A stretch of DNA of 64,000 nt, from contig CM059563.1 in NCBI GenBank assembly GCA_030386875.1, positions 19,537,982-19,601,981 of the forward strand, written 5' to 3'. This stretch comes from Morinoia aosen. Taxonomy: Eukaryota; Arthropoda; Malacostraca; Amphipoda; Talitridae. The notes beneath the pieces are model-generated. The model searched no databases and was not told where the DNA came from. It saw nothing but the letters and a program-made list of their open reading frames with translations. This document shows, in pieces, positions 42,666 through 54,339 of the stretch (within the stretch, counting starts at the first letter, position 1; each line of letters opens with the position of its first letter). The translations under genes and the position numbers were made by a program.

Positions 42666-42836
42666 CAACCTTCCATTGCTCATCAGCAACCTCCGTTTTT
42701 TTTTGTTTTTGAGCGACGTCTCCGAGAGCGCTGTAGAGGTCATGAAAGTGCGGACTATAGGTGCGAGTTGTAATGATAGTTAAAGTAATCGCCTCCAGGC
42801 AAGGCAGTGATGACTACATCGATATGGAGTGACATG

Positions 42837-43062
42837 AACTGTTGCCTGACGCCTCACCTGTTGCCTGCAGCCTCACCTGTTGCCTGCAGCCTCACCTGTT
42901 GCCTGCAGCCTCACCTGTTGCCTGCAGCCTCACCTGTTGCCTGCAGCCTCACCTGTTGCCTGCTGCCTCACCTGTTGCCTGCAGCCTCACCTGTTGCCTG
43001 CAGCCTCCCCTGTTGCCTGCAGCCTCATCTGTTGCCTGCAGCCTCACCTGTTGCCTAAATTA
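42837..43062. repeat. 19-bp tandem repeat, about 12 copies
   Basis: Unit CCTCACCTGTTGCCTGCAG, almost perfect, with single variants (CTGCTGCC, CCTCCCCTG, CCTCATCTG). It ends 70 bp before the giant 12-bp array. Confidence 0.95.
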
Positions 43063-43134
43063 TTGGTCAATGTACCCTAGAATATCAAACTACTCGCAAC
43101 TTGAATGCATTTCAATGCTTTCGAAGAAGCGTAC

Positions 43135-46100
43135 TGCGAGGGGTGCGATGAGGGGTGCGATGAGGAGTGCGATGAGGGGTACGATGAGGGGTGCGATGAG
43201 GGGTGCGATGAGGGGTACGATGAGGGGTGTGATGAGGGGTACGATGAGGTGTACGATGAGGGGTGCGATGAGGGGTGCGATGAGGGGTGCGATGAGGGGT
43301 GCAATGAGGGGTTCGATGAGGGGTGCGATGAGGAGTGCGATGAGGTGTACGATGAGGGGTGCGATGAGGGGTGCGATGAGGGGTACGATGAGGGGTGTGA
43401 TGAGGGGTACGATGAGGTGTACGATGAGGGGTGCGATGAGGGGTGCGATGAGGGGTGCAATGAGGGGTTCGATGAGGGGTGCGATGAGGGGTGCGATGAG
43501 GGGTACGATGAGGGGGGCGATGAGGTGTACGATGAGGTGTACGATGAGGAGTGCGATGAAGAGTGCGATGAGGGGTGCAATGAGGGGTACGATGAGGGGT
43601 ACGATGAGGGGTACGATGAGGGGTACGATGAGGGGTGCGATGAGGTGTACGATGAGGTGTACGATGAGGAGTGCGATGAAGAGTGCGATGAGGGGTGCAA
43701 TGAGGGGTACGATGAGGGGTACGATGATGGGTACGATGAGGGGTACGATGAGGGGTACGATGAGGGGTACGATGAGGGGTGCAATGAGGGGTACGATGAG
43801 GGGTACGATGAGGTGTACGATGAGGAGTGCGATGAAGAGTGCGATGAGGGGTGCAATGAGGGGTACGATGAGGGGTACGATGATGGGTACGATGAGGGGT
43901 ACGATGAGGGGTACGATGAGGGGTGCGATGAGGTGTACGATGAGGTGTACGATGAGGTGTACGATGAGGGGTGCGATGAGGGGTGCGATGAGGGGTGCGA
44001 TGAGGGGTGCGATGAGGTGTACGATGAGGGGTGCGATGAGGGGTACGATGAGGTGTACGATGAGGTGTACGATGAGGGGTGCGATGAGGGGTGCGATGAG
44101 GGGTGCGATGAGGGGTACGATGAGGTGTACGATGAGGTGTACGATGAGGGGTGCGATGAGGGGTGCGATGAGGGGTGCGATGAGGGGTGCGATGAGGTGT
44201 ACGATGAGGGGTGCGATGAGGGGTGCGATGAGGGGTGCGATGAGGGGTACGATGAGGTGTACGATGAGGTGTACGATGAGGGGTGCGATGAGGGGTGCGA
44301 TGAGGGGTGCGATGAGGGGTGCGATGAGGTGTACGATGAGGGGTGCGATGAGGGGTGCGATGAGGTGTACGATGAGGTGTACGATGAGGGGTGCGATGAG
44401 GGGTGCGATGAGGTGTACGATGAGGGGTGCGATGAGGGGTGCGATGAGGGGTGCGATGAGGGGTGCGATGAGGTGTACGATGAGGGGTGCGATGAGGGGT
44501 ACGATGAGGTGTACGATGAGGTGTACGATGAGGGGTACGATGAGGTGTACGATGAGGGGTGCGATGAGGGGTGCGATGAGGTGTACGATGAGGGGTGCGA
44601 TGAGGCGTGCGATGAGGGGTGCGATGAGGGGTACGATGAGGTGTACGATGAGGGGTGCGATGAGGGGTACGATGAGGTGTACGATGAGGTGTACGATGAG
44701 GGGTGCGATGAGGGGTACGATGAGGTGTACGATGAGGTGTACGATGAGGGGTACGATGAGGTGTACGATGAGGGGTGCGATGAGAGGTGCGATGAGGGGT
44801 ACGATGAGGTGTACGATGAGGTGTACGATGAGGGGTACGATGAGGTGTACGATGAGGGGTGCGATGAGAGGTGCGATGAGGGGTACGATGAGGTGTACGA
44901 TGAGGTGTACGATGAGGGGTACGATGAGGTGTACGATGAGGGGTGCGATGAGGGGTGCGATGAGGTGTACGATGAGGTGTACGATGAGGGGTGCGATGAG
45001 GGGTGCGATGAGGTGTACGATGAGGGGTGCGATGAGGGGTGCGATGAGGGGTGCGATGAGGGGTACGATGAGGTGTACGATGAGGGGTGCGATGAAGGGT
45101 ACGATGAGGTGTACGATGAGGTGTACGATGAGGTGTACGATGAGGGGTGCGATGAGGGGTACGATGAGGTGTACGATGAGGTGTACGATGAGGGGTACGA
45201 TGAGGTGTACGATGAGGGGTGCGATGAGAGGTGCGATGAGGGGTACGATGAGGTGTACGATGAGGTGTACGATGAGGGGTACGATGAGGTGTACGATGAG
45301 GGGTGCGATGAGAGGTGCGATGAGGGGTACGATGAGGTGTACGATGAGGTGTACGATGAGGGGTGCGATGAGGGGTACGATGAGGGGTGCGATGAGAGGT
45401 GCGATGAGGGGTACGATGAGGTGTACGATGAGGTGTACGATGAGGGGTGCGATGAGGTGTACGATGAGGTGTACGATGAGGAGTGCGATGAGGGGTGCAA
45501 TGAGGGGTACGATGAGGGGTACGATGATGGGTACGATGATGGGTACGATGAGGGGTACGATGAGGTGTACGATGAGGTGTACGATGAGGGGTACGATGAG
45601 GGGTACGATGAGGTGTACGATGAGGTGTACGATGAGGGGTACGATGAGGTGTACGATGAGGGGTACGATGAGGGGTACGATGAGGTGTACGATGAGGGGT
45701 GCGATGAGAGGTGCGATGAGGGGTACGATGAGGTGTACGATGAGGTGTACGATGAGGGGTGCGATGAGGTGTACGATGAGGTGTACGATGAAGAGTGCGA
45801 TGAGGGGTGCAATGAGGGGTACGATGAGGGTTACGATGATGGGTACGATGAGGGGTACGATGAGGTGTACGATGAGGTGTACGATGAGGGGTACGATGAG
45901 GGGTACGATGAGGTGTACGATGAGGTGTACGATGAGGGGTACGATGAGGGGTACGATGAGGTGTACGATGAGGTGTACGATGAGGGGTGCGATGAGAGGT
46001 GCGATGAGGGGTACGATGAGGTGTACGATGAGGTGTACGATGAGGGGTGCGATGAGGGGTACGATGAGGTGTACGATGAGGGGTGCGATGAGAGGTGCGA

Positions 46101-48272
46101 TGAGGGGTACGATGAGGTGTACGATGAGGGGTGCGATGAGAGGTGCGATGAGGTGTACGATGAGGTGTACGATGAGGGGTGCGATGAGAGGTGCGATGAG
46201 GGGTACGATGAGGTGTACGATGAGGGGTACGATGAGAGGTGCGATGAGAGGTGCGATGAGGGGTACGATGAGGTGTACGATGAGGTGTACGATGAGGGGT
46301 GCGATGAGAGGTGCGATGAGGGGTACGATGAGGTGTACGATGAGGGGTACGATGAGGTGTACGATGAGGGGTACGATGAGGGGTGCGATGAGAGGTGCGA
46401 TGAGGGGTACGATGAGGGGTACGATGAGGTGTACGATGAGGGGTACGATGAGGGGTACGATGAGGTGTACGATGAGGTGTACGATGAGGGGTACGATGAG
46501 GGGTGCGATGAGAGGTGCGATGAGGGGTACGATGAGGTGTACGATGAGGGGTACGATGAGGTGTACGATGAGGGGTGCGATGAGAGGTGCGATGAGGGGT
46601 ACGATGAGGTGTACGATGAGGTGTACGATGAGGGGTACGATGAGGTGTACGATGAGGGGTGCGATGAGGTGTACGATGAGGTGTACGATGAGGGGTGCGA
46701 TGAGAGGTGCGATGAGGGGTACGATGAGGTGTACGATGAGGTGTACGATGAGGGGTGCGATGAGGTGTACGATGAGGTGTACGATGAGGAGTGCGATGAG
46801 GGGTGCAATGAGGGGTACGATGAGGGGTACGATGATGGGTACGATGAGGGGTACGATGAGGGGTACGATGAGGGGTGCGATGAGGGGTGCGATGAGGGGT
46901 GCGATGAGGGGTGCGATGAGGGGTGCGATGAGGGGTGCGATGAGGGGTGCGATGAGGGGTGCGATGAGGGGTGCGATGAGGGGTGCGATGAGGTGTACGA
47001 CGAGGTGTACGACGAGGGGTGCGATGAGGTGTACGACGAGGGGTGCGATGAGGTGTACGACGAGGGGTGCGATGAGGTGTACGACGAGGGGTGCGATGAG
47101 GGGTCCGATGAGGGGTGCGATGAGGTGTACGACGAGGGGTGCGATGAGGTGTACGACGAGGGGTGCGATGAAGTGTACGACGAGGGGTGCGATGAGGTGT
47201 ACGACGAGGGGTGCGATGAGGGGTGCGATGAGGGGTGCGATGAGGTGTACGACGAGGGGTGCGATGAGGTGTACGACGAGGGGTGCGATGAGGTGTACGA
47301 CGAGGGGTGCGATGAGGTGTACGACGAGGGGTGCGATGAGGTGTACGACGAGGGGTGCGATGAGGTGTACGACGAGGGGTGCGATGAGGTGTACGACGAG
47401 GGGTGCGATGAGGTGTACGACGAGGGGTGCGATGAGGTGTACGACGAGGGGTGCGATGAGGTGTACGACGAGGGGTGCGATGAGGTGTACGACGAGGGGT
47501 GCGATGAGGGGTCCGATGAGGGGTGCGATGAGGTGTACGACGAGGGGTGCGATGAGGTGTACGACGAGGGGTGCGATGAGGTGTACGACGAGGGGTGCGA
47601 TGAGGTGTACGACGAGGGGTGCGATGAGGTGTACGACGAGGGGTGCGATGAGGTGTACGACGAGGGGTGCGATGAGGGGTCCGATGAGGGGTGCGATGAG
47701 GGGTGCGATGAGGGGTGCGATGAGGTGTACGATGAATGGTGCGATGAAGGGTGCGATGAGGGGTACGATGAGGGGTGCGATGAGGGGTCCGATGAGGGGT
47801 GCGATGAGGGGTCCGATTAGGGGTGCGATGAGGGGTACGATGAGGGGTGCGATGAGGGGTACGATGAGGGGTGCGATGAGGTGTACGATGAATGGTGCGA
47901 TGAAGGGTGCGATGAGGGGTACGATGAGGGGTGCGATGAGGGGTGCGATGAGGGGTGCGATGAGGGGTGCGATGAGGGGTGCGATGAGGGGTGCGATGAG
48001 GTGTACGGTGAGGGGTGCGATGAGGGGTACGATGAGGTGTACGATGAATGGTGCGATGAAGGGTGCGATGAGGGGTACGATGAGGGGTGCGATGAGGGGT
48101 GCGATGAGGTGTACGACGAGGGGTGCGACGAGGGGTACGATGAGGGGTACGATTAGGTGTACGACGAGGGGTGCGATGAGGGGTGCGATGAGGGGTCCGA
48201 TGAGGGGTGCGATGAGGGGTGCGATGAGGGGTGCGATGAGGGGTGCGATGAGGGGTGCGATGAGGGGTGCGA
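43135..48272. repeat. 5.1-kb satellite-like array of a 12-bp unit, about 428 copies
   Basis: Units are GATGAGGGGTGC, GATGAGGGGTAC, GATGAGGTGTAC and rarer forms (GAGAGGTGC, GAGGAGTGC, GATGGGTAC, GAATGGTGC, GAGGGGTCC). Length is strictly conserved at 12. Higher-order blocks exist: a seven-unit 84-bp period around 44770-45330, a recurring motif with GAAGAGTGC and GGGTGCAATGAG at about 43560, 43680, 43830, 45480, 45790 and 46800, and a 24-bp dimer domain at 46990-47690. Frames of 1,827, 1,571 and 1,726 codons stay open on both strands because no phase contains a stop. Variation hits all codon positions alike, so I do not call a protein. Confidence 0.96.
46990..47690. repeat. 24-bp dimer sub-domain within the 12-bp array
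   Basis: Here the pattern is mainly GTGTACGACGAGGGGTGC plus GATGAG, with GACGAG replacing GATGAG after each GTGTAC. The GAC variant is almost absent elsewhere in the array apart from a few units near 48110-48170, so this domain was amplified as a dimer. Confidence 0.88.
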
Positions 48273-48675
48273 TGATGGAGAAACAGCAACAATCATTGCG
48301 ATATTCCCATTTTACACTCGTTTAATCAAGGCTTCATAAACGCTTGAAGAGATTTTTCATCGGTATAATCTCGTTTAAAACCGTTTCATGCTTCCGTTTT
48401 TCCATCCTTTTCCTGTTATTGTTGTAATAATAATGCTACGAGAAAGCCTTCAATTACATGAGTCCTGTAATACAGTAATTATTTCCGTGATTTTCCTCAC
48501 TGCTATTTATTTGTTTTCAGCTCACGGTATCTTTAAACTCGAAGCATCCTCAGGTGACATCGAGCTACGAAATCTGCTTGCTTCTCCGCTGTCTGTTCTT
48601 CTGGCTGATAATTTTTTTGAATTTATATTTACAAGATTACACGTTCTCTGTACTACGTTATTCTCACATGAACAA
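48273..48675. other. No gene seen
   Basis: Unique AT-leaning sequence between two arrays. The 118-codon frame at 48388-48744 runs into the 23-bp repeat and has hydrophobic stretches but no recognised family. Confidence 0.4.
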
Positions 48676-49275
48676 TTTGTAACAGTTCAGACTATTGCAA
48701 CAGTTTGGACTATTGCAATTGTTCTGTTTGGAATATTGCAATAGATCTGTTTGTAATATTGCAATAGTTCTGTTTGGACTATTGCAATAGTTCTGTTTGG
48801 ACTATTGCAATAGTTCTGTTTGGACTATTGCAATAGTTCTGTTTGGACTATTGCAATAGTTCTGTTTGGACTATTGCAATAGTTCTGTTTGGACTATTGC
48901 AATAGTTTTGTTTGGACTATTGCAATAGTTCTGTTTGGACTATTGCAATAGTTCTGTTTGGACTATTGCAATAGTTCTGTTTGGACCATTGCAATAGTTC
49001 TGTTTGGACTATTGCAATAGTTCTGTTTGGACTATTGCAATAGTTCTGTTTGGACTATTGCAATAGTTTTGTTTGGACTATTGCAATAGTTCTGTTTGGA
49101 CTATTGCAATAGTTCTGTTTGGACTATTGCAATAGTTCTGTTTGGACTACTGCAATAGTTCTGTTTGGACTATTGCAATAGTTCTGTTTGGACTACTGCA
49201 ATAGTTCTATTTGGACTATTGCAATAGTTCTGATTGGACTACTGCAATAATTCTGTTTGGTTTAGACTATTTTCA
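48676..49275. repeat. 23-bp tandem repeat, about 26 copies
   Basis: Unit TTCTGTTTGGACTATTGCAA plus TAG. Every unit holds the perfect palindrome CTATTGCAATAG, whose core ATTGCAAT resembles a C/EBP-type binding site. Unit length is constant (48781, 48804 and on), and most copies are identical. Confidence 0.95.
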
Positions 49276-49425
49276 ATAGTTGGGTGCATTATCAGTTGTA
49301 GAATTTATATTTTGCGAGTGGAATTCAATTTTCGTTAATCTGGCAGTGGTTGGTGCTACCTCAACTATGTCTCATCGAAAATGTCGTTGAGTGATAATTT
49401 TATTTCGCATGAATGACGGCAAGTT
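49276..49425. other. No feature seen
   Basis: Short unique spacer. Confidence 0.5.
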
Positions 49426-49590
49426 ATGGTGTCACAAACAGGAGAGAGAATGATGGTGTCACAAACAGGAGAGAGCATAATGGTGTCACAAACAGGAGAG
49501 AGAATGATGGTGTCGCAAATAGGACGGCGAGTTATGGTGTGTCACATGCGATAAGGTGAGTAATGATGTTGTGTCCCAAACACGACGGAA
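49426..49590. repeat. 27-bp tandem repeat, about 5 copies
   Basis: Unit GGTGTCACAAACAGGAGAGA plus GAATGAT, with the last two copies diverged (GGTGTCGCAAATAGGACGGC). Confidence 0.88.
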
Positions 49591-49900
49591 GTTAAAAATT
49601 TATCATCAACAGTAATTTCTCTGCTAAAAAAAACGCTGTAGGCTTCCAAAAGCTCCGCAATTAAACTCGGTGAGTTGATTTCCGAAGAAAACCTGATTAA
49701 TTTTGAAACTCATCGCCAGAAACTGCTTTGTTCTCAACGCACAGCTTGAGTTTGTACGTTTATTTGATTGGAGAACTAAGGCGGTCCTTGTAATGTTAGA
49801 AGTCCAGGGCCTTCCTGGTTTGGTGACTTGGCTTCCGTGCCTTCCTTGTCTGGTCTTCGACTCTTTCGTGAATTGCTGCTTGCTTCTTACCATTGGTTGA
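49591..49900. other. No gene seen
   Basis: Mixed unique sequence. Opposing 65- and 89-codon frames overlap completely, so at most one could be real; neither is recognised. Confidence 0.4.
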
Positions 49901-50115
49901 TAGACCTCGAATCATGGGTGTTCGTGCCTTTGAACTTCAGTGGTAGACTTCTAAGCTTCGGCGTGTAGACCTCTATGCTCAAGTACGCAGACCTCTCAAC
50001 TTAGGTGCATAAGCATCTGAACTTTGTGGGCGTAGGCATTTGGACTTGAGGAAGTAGACCTCCAAACTTCGGCGGGTAGACCTCAAAACTACGGTGCGTA
50101 GAACCCAAAACATTC
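49901..50115. repeat. Degenerate 26-28-bp repeat
   Basis: GTAGACCTCYAAACTTCGGCG-like words recur about eight times (GTAGACTTCTAAGCTTCGGC, GCAGACCTCTCAACTTAGG, GTAGACCTCCAAACTTCGGC). Confidence 0.8.
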
Positions 50116-50394
50116 GCACGCGAGCCTCCAAATACCCGCAGCTTAAGCGCTTGAGCTCAGGGTGTATCCTGACTACCGCGTTGCACATACCCGCAAAGCA
50201 CAAGGTAAGCATTCCTATAGCGGCCAAAAGAGCAGCAGCGGCAACAGGAGCTCTAATTTGGCTGGCCGCACCTGCGCGCCGGTAATTATAGTCTGCACGT
50301 CTCAGGTAGGTACGTTATAGCGCAGCTTGGCAACACAACGACCGCGATACGGCCAAGATCTCGCTGAAAAACGTGCCCCGAATTACGGTAGTGG

Positions 50395-50645
50395 AGTGGC
50401 GTGCAGGTGGAGGGAGGAGTGGTGGAGGGAGGAGTGGTGGAGGGAGGAGTGGTGGAGGGAGGAGTGGTGGAGGGAGGAGTGGTGGAGGGAGGAGTAGTGG
50501 AGGGAGTGGCGTGCTGGTGGAGGGAGGAGTGGTGGAGGGGGTGGCGTGCAGATGGAGGGAGGAGTGGTACAGGGAGTGGCGTGCTGGTGGAGGGAGAAGT
50601 GGTGGAGGGAGTGGAGTGCTGGTTAAGGTAGGAGTAATGGGGGGA
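50395..50645. repeat. 15-bp purine-rich tandem repeat
   Basis: Unit GGAGTGGTGGAGGGA, perfect for six copies (50410-50500), then mixed with GGCGTGCTGGTGGAGG variants to about 50645, and traces beyond. Confidence 0.92.
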
Positions 50646-50839
50646 GTGACATGCTGGTGGAGAGAGCTATGGAGGGAGTCGCGTGTTGGTATAGAAAAAC
50701 TTGTGTGCTAGTGGAGGGAAATGGAGTGTCATGCTTGCGAAGGGAGAAAGACTATGTGCTTTGAGGAGGGTACTGATACTTGAATTGAGTGTCTGTCCTT
50801 TACATCTAAAGGCATCTACGTTTACTGTTGCTTGTGCGC

Positions 50840-51330
50840 GGTGATGGATGTGTGCAGGCAGTGTGCACACGGTGTGCGGGCAGTGTGCACACGGTGTGCA
50901 CACGGTGTGCAGGCAGTGTGTACACGGTGTGTAGCCCGTGTGTACACGGTGTGTAGCCTGTGTGCACACGGTGTGTAACTTGACACACACTGTAATGGGC
51001 TCATACTGTACATGGTGTGCACTGTATTACGAATACACTGCACATTGTAGGTACTGTAATAAGTACACTCTGTACGTTATGCTCCCTTTACTTTTTACTG
51101 GCGGTACTTGGTACGCATTGAAAGAAATGCACACTGTTCTTCGGCACTTTCTGTACTGTACTTGGCACACGTTGTACATGGCACCCACCGTATCTACGAC
51201 ACTCTGTACATGGTACACATTGTACTTTTTATGCACTATACTTGGCACACATGCAAATTGGTTCTCTTGCTATTTGTTACGCGCAGTACTTGGAATGCCG
51301 ATGTTTGGCACACAGAGACGTGGCGTATGC
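50840..51330. repeat. 10-20-bp TGTGCACACGG repeat, decaying to the right
   Basis: CAGTGTGCACACGGTGTGC-type words are regular to about 50990. They then decay into TGTACATGG and TTGGCACAC words spaced about 20-25 bp. Many words are near-palindromic (GTGCACAC). Confidence 0.8.
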
Positions 51331-52282
51331 AATAATCCCCTCGATTGTAGCATTTAAACTTTAGCGATGCGAACGAATTGTAATGATCAGCTTCATAAGA
51401 GGGTATAAGTGATACCCGCGCGTCGTGGGAGGGTATAAGTGAGACATGACGCATCATAGAGAAGTTTACGAAATGCTGAGTATATGAAATGATACTAAAG
51501 ATGCCTGAGCATCAAGTGGCTCTCACTATGTAGATGAAGTACGTTGAGTAACAACAATAACATCGTAGCACGGTTTAGTAGTCGAGGAGCATTGCGTAGA
51601 GGTATAGGTCGATTAATCACTTAACGTTTCAAATATGAAACCTCATTAGGAAGCAAGGGTGGGGAAGATGGAGGGGATTCTGAGGTAAATTAGCTCAGTT
51701 GTGGAGGAAGAGGTTGGGGAAACTGTTTAGGGGCGAGGAGGAAGAGCGTCATGAGGCAAATGAAGTTCGTAATGCGTGAGATCGCGGCGATGATAAAGAA
51801 AATGTCATCAGCAGACTGAGCTGCTCCGTGAAAGGCGCGCTTCGTTAACAGTTTCCTGCTCGAGTTGCGTCGAGGGCAAAAAGTAAATACGATGCTTCAA
51901 CGCCTGCGGAGTTAGCCTTTTTTTGTTCACGTTGTCGTTAGGCTTCGGATGTAGAGATAATGTCTTCCTTCTCTGAAAAGATAGTGTTGTCTTTCTCTAA
52001 TCTAAGAAAATGCTGAGAATTGTGCGAGTTTGAATACTCATGAAGGTGTTTTTTTTGTGTTTGAATAGTGTTTGGAAATAGAGATGTTTACTTTCTCTGA
52101 GCATCTGAAAATTGTGCCTGTTTGAATTTTGAGGATATTATTTTTTGATCGTTTCAAAAGAAGGAATGTTTTCATTGTATACCCAACTTTGTCATAGGAA
52201 ACGTGAAAAATCTGGTGTTTAATTTGGTAAAATGACTTTGTTTTTAACTTGAGACGTAAATAAAGACCCTGTTGTTCCCAGG
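51331..52282. other. No gene seen
   Basis: Unique sequence. GGGAGGGTATAAGTGAGAC and AGAGGGTATAAGTGATAC form a short direct repeat near 51399-51446. No recognised frame. Confidence 0.5.
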
Positions 52283-52333
52283 TTCAATCAGCTACACGGT
52301 GTGTAGCTGATTGAATGTATGGGCCCCCCATAC
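52283..52333. repeat. Two adjacent perfect hairpins
   Basis: TTCAATCAGCTACAC and its exact complement (52283-52297, 52301-52315) close a 3-nt loop. One base later GTATGGG and CCCATAC (52317-52323, 52327-52333) close another 3-nt loop. Both stems are perfect. Confidence 0.92.
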
Positions 52334-52800
52334 TTCATCTGAGAAAATGTAGAAGTAATACTGTTTTAATTATACACGCATGAGCGGCATCGCAATTCAT
52401 TTCTAATCGAAAAGCGAAACACAATCTAAATTAGAAATAAGCGTTTGAAATTTATCTTGGGAACTTTGGAATCAGTTTCTCTTCTACATGGTCGGCAAGA
52501 GTGGCTCAGAAACAGTGTTTTTCTATTTGTTGTTTTTGAAAACTACCGATTTAATAACTAGTTTGATATCCACAATTAGGCGCACATTTCAATCTATTGT
52601 TAATGATTCCTAATTGGTCGCTTAGGAACATAAATTAGATGGTATTGATTCTAAATTGTTTAATTTGTCTCAACGTAAATTGTAAATTATAAATTGTAAC
52701 TGGTTTTCAACTGCCACTTTATATTGTACTGATTTTTCGCTATTTTTATTATTGATGGATGCAATTTCAACTTTGAACTTACAGCTGAAGGTTTTTTGGT
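52334..52800. other. No gene seen
   Basis: AT-rich unique sequence. Confidence 0.5.
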
Positions 52801-53060
52801 GCTAAAAGGTTCTTAATGAGTATTTAATGGTTCTCAATGAGAGGTTAATGGAATTTGATGGCTGGCTGATGTTTTTTTTTATAAGCAGCTTATGGTTCTT
52901 AATGGGGCTTAATGATTCTTAATGGGCAATTAGTGATTATTTGAGATTTTAATGTTTCTTAATGAACGGTCTATGGTCATCATTGAATGGTTTGTGATTC
53001 TTAATGTGGGGTCAACGGGTGCTGAAAAGGGGTTATTGACTCCCATTAAAGGGTCTTCAG
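52801..53060. repeat. Degenerate TTCTTAATG repeat
   Basis: TGGTTCTTAATG, TGATTCTTAATGGG and related words recur about 12 times over 250 bp at irregular 14-22-bp spacing. Confidence 0.75.
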
Positions 53061-53285
53061 TTTGTATTGGATGCTAAAAATCTCATTGAATGTCTCCTTC
53101 AGTTCGTTTTATAAACTTCGTTTTTATTTATTAACGATTGTGTAATGATTCTTGAGCATTTTTGAATAGTCGAAGATTTTTTCGCAATTGGGATCAGCGA
53201 TTGTAGATGAATTTAGCGCGCCGACTCTGGCACGGAACTTACAAGCTATGCATGCCCTGGAACAGCCTATTAGGTCAGCGTATGC

Positions 53286-53408
53286 ATTTTTTTATTAGAC
53301 ATGTGCCCAAGATTTTATTAAACTTATGTTAAACTAATAAAGTTAAATTATTTTTTTTATTAGACTTATGTTAAACTAATAAAATAGAATAAGTATTTTA
53401 TTAGACCT
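53286..53408. repeat. About 45-55-bp AT-rich repeat
   Basis: TTATTAGACTTATGTTAAAC, CTAATAAA and TTATTAGAC segments recur three times. Confidence 0.75.
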
Positions 53409-53861
53409 ACCGTATGCTCGTATAGCAGGTTTCTTTGTTCTGTGTTCAACAAGCACTTGTGTTAGGCGTGTGTATAACAGGGGCGGCTGTTAGACTTGTG
53501 TATAAATGATGCCTCCCATAGATATGTTTTAAAAACGCCTTTATTTGCCCTTTTATAAGATTTTTTCTACCTCGCCTGTGCGTGGCAGGTGTATTCGGCC
53601 TATGTATAACACATTTAAGGTAGGTTGCCACCACCGATGCTAACATTCTTACTGATCTACGGAATGCTTGTGATGAACAGGACACGAATCAATCAGAGCT
53701 TCTCTCAGACCCTTCGTTGTCGTGCGTGTAAAAAAGCGACGCATGCCTGTGCTACTGCCGTTGCTGTTTTGATCAGGGCGAGCAGGTTGGAATTTTAGGT
53801 CAAAATTTTTAAAACTGTTTTTTTATATTTTTGGCTGAACGCTTCAGATAGCAAATTTTCT
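53409..53861. other. No gene seen
   Basis: Unique sequence. A 79-codon minus frame (53446-53685) has no recognised domain. GTGTATAACAG/GTGTATAAATGA/TGTATAACAC words recur. Confidence 0.4.
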
Positions 53862-54088
53862 CCAACACTTTAACTGCGGCAGGTAAAACTGAAGATTAAT
53901 GTTCTACTCGAATTTATACCCGTTTGTGGTAGACGACGTTGAAAATAAACATTAACTTGATCATGTCCTCACCCATAGCTGTGACTAAGTGTTCATGAAT
54001 GTTGAGTTTGTAACTAATGATCGGTCAGTAGCTTTATGAAAACTCCCTCAGTGACCACCGGTGGCTCATGTTGCAGTCAAAGTGTCAA
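53862..54088 (-). mobile_element. Family B TTAA-type MITE, copy B4, minus strand
   Basis: Ends CACTTTAACTGCGGC (left) and TTGCAGTCAAAGTG (right) are inverted repeats. The TTAA target is degraded to CCAA and TCAA. Internal markers in reverse order: GAGTTTGTAACTAATGATCG, GTCAGTAGCTTTATGAAAAC and GTGACCACCGGTGGCTCA, the last a near-perfect palindrome. 227 bp, non-coding. Confidence 0.8.
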
Positions 54089-54339
54089 GGAATGGCCATT
54101 TTGAATTACTCCTGATAACTAAATTTTGGTTCAAACAGTGCTGACTCAGGCAACTTTGGTCAATAAAAATATCAGTCTGGCCACTCATATTCTAGTAATG
54201 ATCTCAAATGGGGACCGAGGGATGCGACGGGTGACACGTTCGCTATAAAACACGACCGCGCGATACAACTTCGACAAAATTTCTCAATTGAGACCCGTAT
54301 TTAGGATAGTATATTCCTTCCCCGTAATTTTTTGTGCCT
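54089..54339. other. No gene seen
   Basis: Unique sequence without a supported feature. Confidence 0.5.

Noticed and set aside
42842-48325. Frames of 1,571-1,827 codons on the plus strand and 1,726 on the minus strand as giant repetitive proteins
   Set aside because: The 12-bp unit has no stop in any phase and a length divisible by three, so any such array is open in all phases. Variation among units affects all codon positions alike, and opposing frames are equally long.
50840-51330. Regulatory palindrome cluster (GTGCACAC words)
   Set aside because: The palindromes follow from a decaying 10-20-bp repeat. No conserved spacing or adjoining gene supports regulation.
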